Shown piece by piece: positions 5,303-5,724 of a stretch of DNA of 5,724 bases (its first letter is position 1; every line of letters begins with the position of its first letter). The translations under genes and the position numbers were made by a program. The notes beneath the pieces are model-generated. The model searched no databases, had not been told where the DNA came from, and was given only the letters and a program-made list of their open reading frames with translations. Source of the stretch: Prevotellaceae bacterium (GTDB lineage Bacteria > Bacteroidota > Bacteroidia > Bacteroidales > Paludibacteraceae); contig JAISXJ010000096.1 in the NCBI GenBank assembly GCA_031270565.1, positions 1-5,724 on the forward strand, in the 5' to 3' direction.

Positions 5303-5525
5303 TTTTTAGTGAATAACGAATAGTGAATAGTGAATAATGTGTCCCACAGGGACAAATCTCTGTGTAACTCTGTGAAACCTCCCGCTTTGGCGGGACAAGT
5401 CCTGTGCTTCTCTGTGAAATTCAGCAGCGAGAGTTGCCAAGTTTTCTTATTGCACGGAGTTATACAGAGAACACACAGAGAGACACAGAGAAATAAAAGC
5501 ACGCAAAAATATTTTTCACTAAAAA
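5303..5525. repeat. MITE-like palindromic repeat element bounded by 11-bp inverted repeats
   Basis: TTTTTAGTGAA (5303-5313) and TTCACTAAAAA (5515-5525) are perfect 11-bp inverted repeats enclosing a non-coding 223-bp segment. Inside are four tandem 7-mers of the form TGAATAG (5310-5337, one C and two final A variants), hairpins TGTCCC/GGGACA (5340-5345, 5349-5354) and TCCCGC/GCGGGA (5380-5385, 5390-5395), and a roughly 43-bp direct repeat starting GGGACAA and ending CTCTGTGAAA (5349-5377 and 5392-5419). CTCTGTG copies on the left (5358-5364, 5368-5374, 5410-5416) face CACAGAG copies on the right (5474-5480, 5484-5490), and TAACTCTGTG (5365-5374) faces CACGGAGTTA (5453-5462 region, one mismatch). 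Short open frames across it on both strands are not believable genes. It may be a non-autonomous mobile element; copy number is unknown. Confidence 0.5.
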
Positions 5526-5533
5526 CTACACTC

Positions 5534-5550
5534 TAATAACTAATAACTAA
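5534..5550. repeat. Short tandem 7-mer TAATAAC
   Basis: TAATAAC occurs twice head to tail (5534-5547) and is followed by TAA. It has the same 7-bp period as the TGAATAG array at 5310-5337 on the other side of the palindromic element, just upstream of the promoter box at 5560. Confidence 0.4.
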
Positions 5551-5559
5551 AAAAAGTAT

Positions 5560-5567
5560 TATCTTTG
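5560..5567 (+). promoter_or_regulatory. Putative -7 box reading rightward out of the window
   Basis: TATCTTTG followed by CCCC matches the Bacteroidota TAnnTTTG element. No TTTG is present 19-21 bp upstream, where the sequence is an AT-rich 7-mer repeat. It would start a transcript near 5575, upstream of the open frame at 5605. Confidence 0.5.
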
Positions 5568-5604
5568 CCCCGTTCTTATAAACATCTAAAATCAATACAA
5601 AACG

Positions 5605-5724
5605 ATGCTTACATCTGGGGTTCTATATTCACCATTTTTGCAGTTTAGACGGTTTAACCGGCTAAAAGTAAGTTCGTTACAAAAGCCCCCCCCCGCATTC
5701 AGCTTAACTCCTTGTATTCAAGGG
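5605..5724 (+). CDS. Possible start of an unidentified gene, partial, containing a C9 tract
   Basis: An ATG at 5605 opens a frame of 40 codons that is still open at the window end, starting MLTSGVLYSPFLQFRRFNRL and continuing with a Pro run from the poly-C tract. It has a promoter-like box 38 bp upstream but no Shine-Dalgarno sequence and no recognisable domain. The stretch also contains a palindrome CGGTTTAACCG (5650-5660) and an end hairpin (5710-5723), so it could be a structured leader or non-coding RNA instead of a protein. I do not recognise it and rate the coding call low. Confidence 0.25.
   Translation, partial: MLTSGVLYSPFLQFRRFNRLKVSSLQKPPPAFSLTPCIQG
5710..5723. repeat. Hairpin at the right window edge
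   Basis: CCTTG (5710-5714) and CAAGG (5719-5723) form a 5-bp stem around TATT. The window ends one base later, so the stem may be longer and its role cannot be judged. Confidence 0.3.

Noticed and set aside
5290..5536. Two ~70-codon open frames on opposite strands
   Set aside because: They span the palindromic repeat element and translate its repeats; no start signals or domains are visible.
1..5724. CRISPR array, rRNA or complete insertion sequence
   Set aside because: No regularly spaced repeats with unique spacers, no rRNA-like stretches and no transposase reading frame were seen.

Overview
The window looks like chromosomal DNA of a member of the Bacteroidota, probably Bacteroidales. The reasons are several promoter boxes of the TAnnTTTG type (positions 2563-2570 on the minus strand, 2841-2848, 748-755 on the minus strand, 5560-5567), mostly weak Shine-Dalgarno sequences, and a LiaF-like plus LytTR gene pair. 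This is inference from sequence reading only; no database search was possible.

Layout. The left part (1-2519) is read on the minus strand. From upstream to downstream it holds a LiaF-like membrane protein, a LytTR DNA-binding protein with a membrane-spanning N-terminus whose gene overlaps the first by 25 bp, and a TetR-family regulator. The last codons of the TetR gene lie inside one arm of a 113-bp palindromic repeat at the window edge. A divergent intergenic region (2520-2898) carries outward promoters in both directions and a cloverleaf-like set of inverted repeats. The right part (2899-5187) is a plus-strand operon of four genes joined by 1-4 bp stop/start overlaps. They encode a CsgG/HfaB-family protein with a C-terminal extension, a small lipoprotein of unknown family, a DUF4810-type lipoprotein and a DUF799/GNA1162-type lipoprotein. 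A clear intrinsic terminator (5205-5235) ends it. The remainder (5236-5724) is repeat-rich and intergenic: a 223-bp element bounded by 11-bp inverted repeats, then a promoter-like box and a 40-codon open frame with a C9 tract that runs off the window.

How the genes may work together. The four-gene operon is the most notable part. CsgG, DUF4810 and DUF799 proteins are known as a recurring set of cell-envelope genes of uncertain function that is separate from curli. Here no curlin, CsgE or CsgF is present and an extra lipoprotein is inserted into the set. The three lipoproteins have signal peptides with a Cys at residue 17 or 18 and no acidic stretch after the Cys, so I infer a periplasm-facing envelope complex around a CsgG-like oligomer. 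The divergent LiaF/LytTR pair resembles envelope-stress sensing and could regulate itself and perhaps the CsgG operon; this link is inference from position only.
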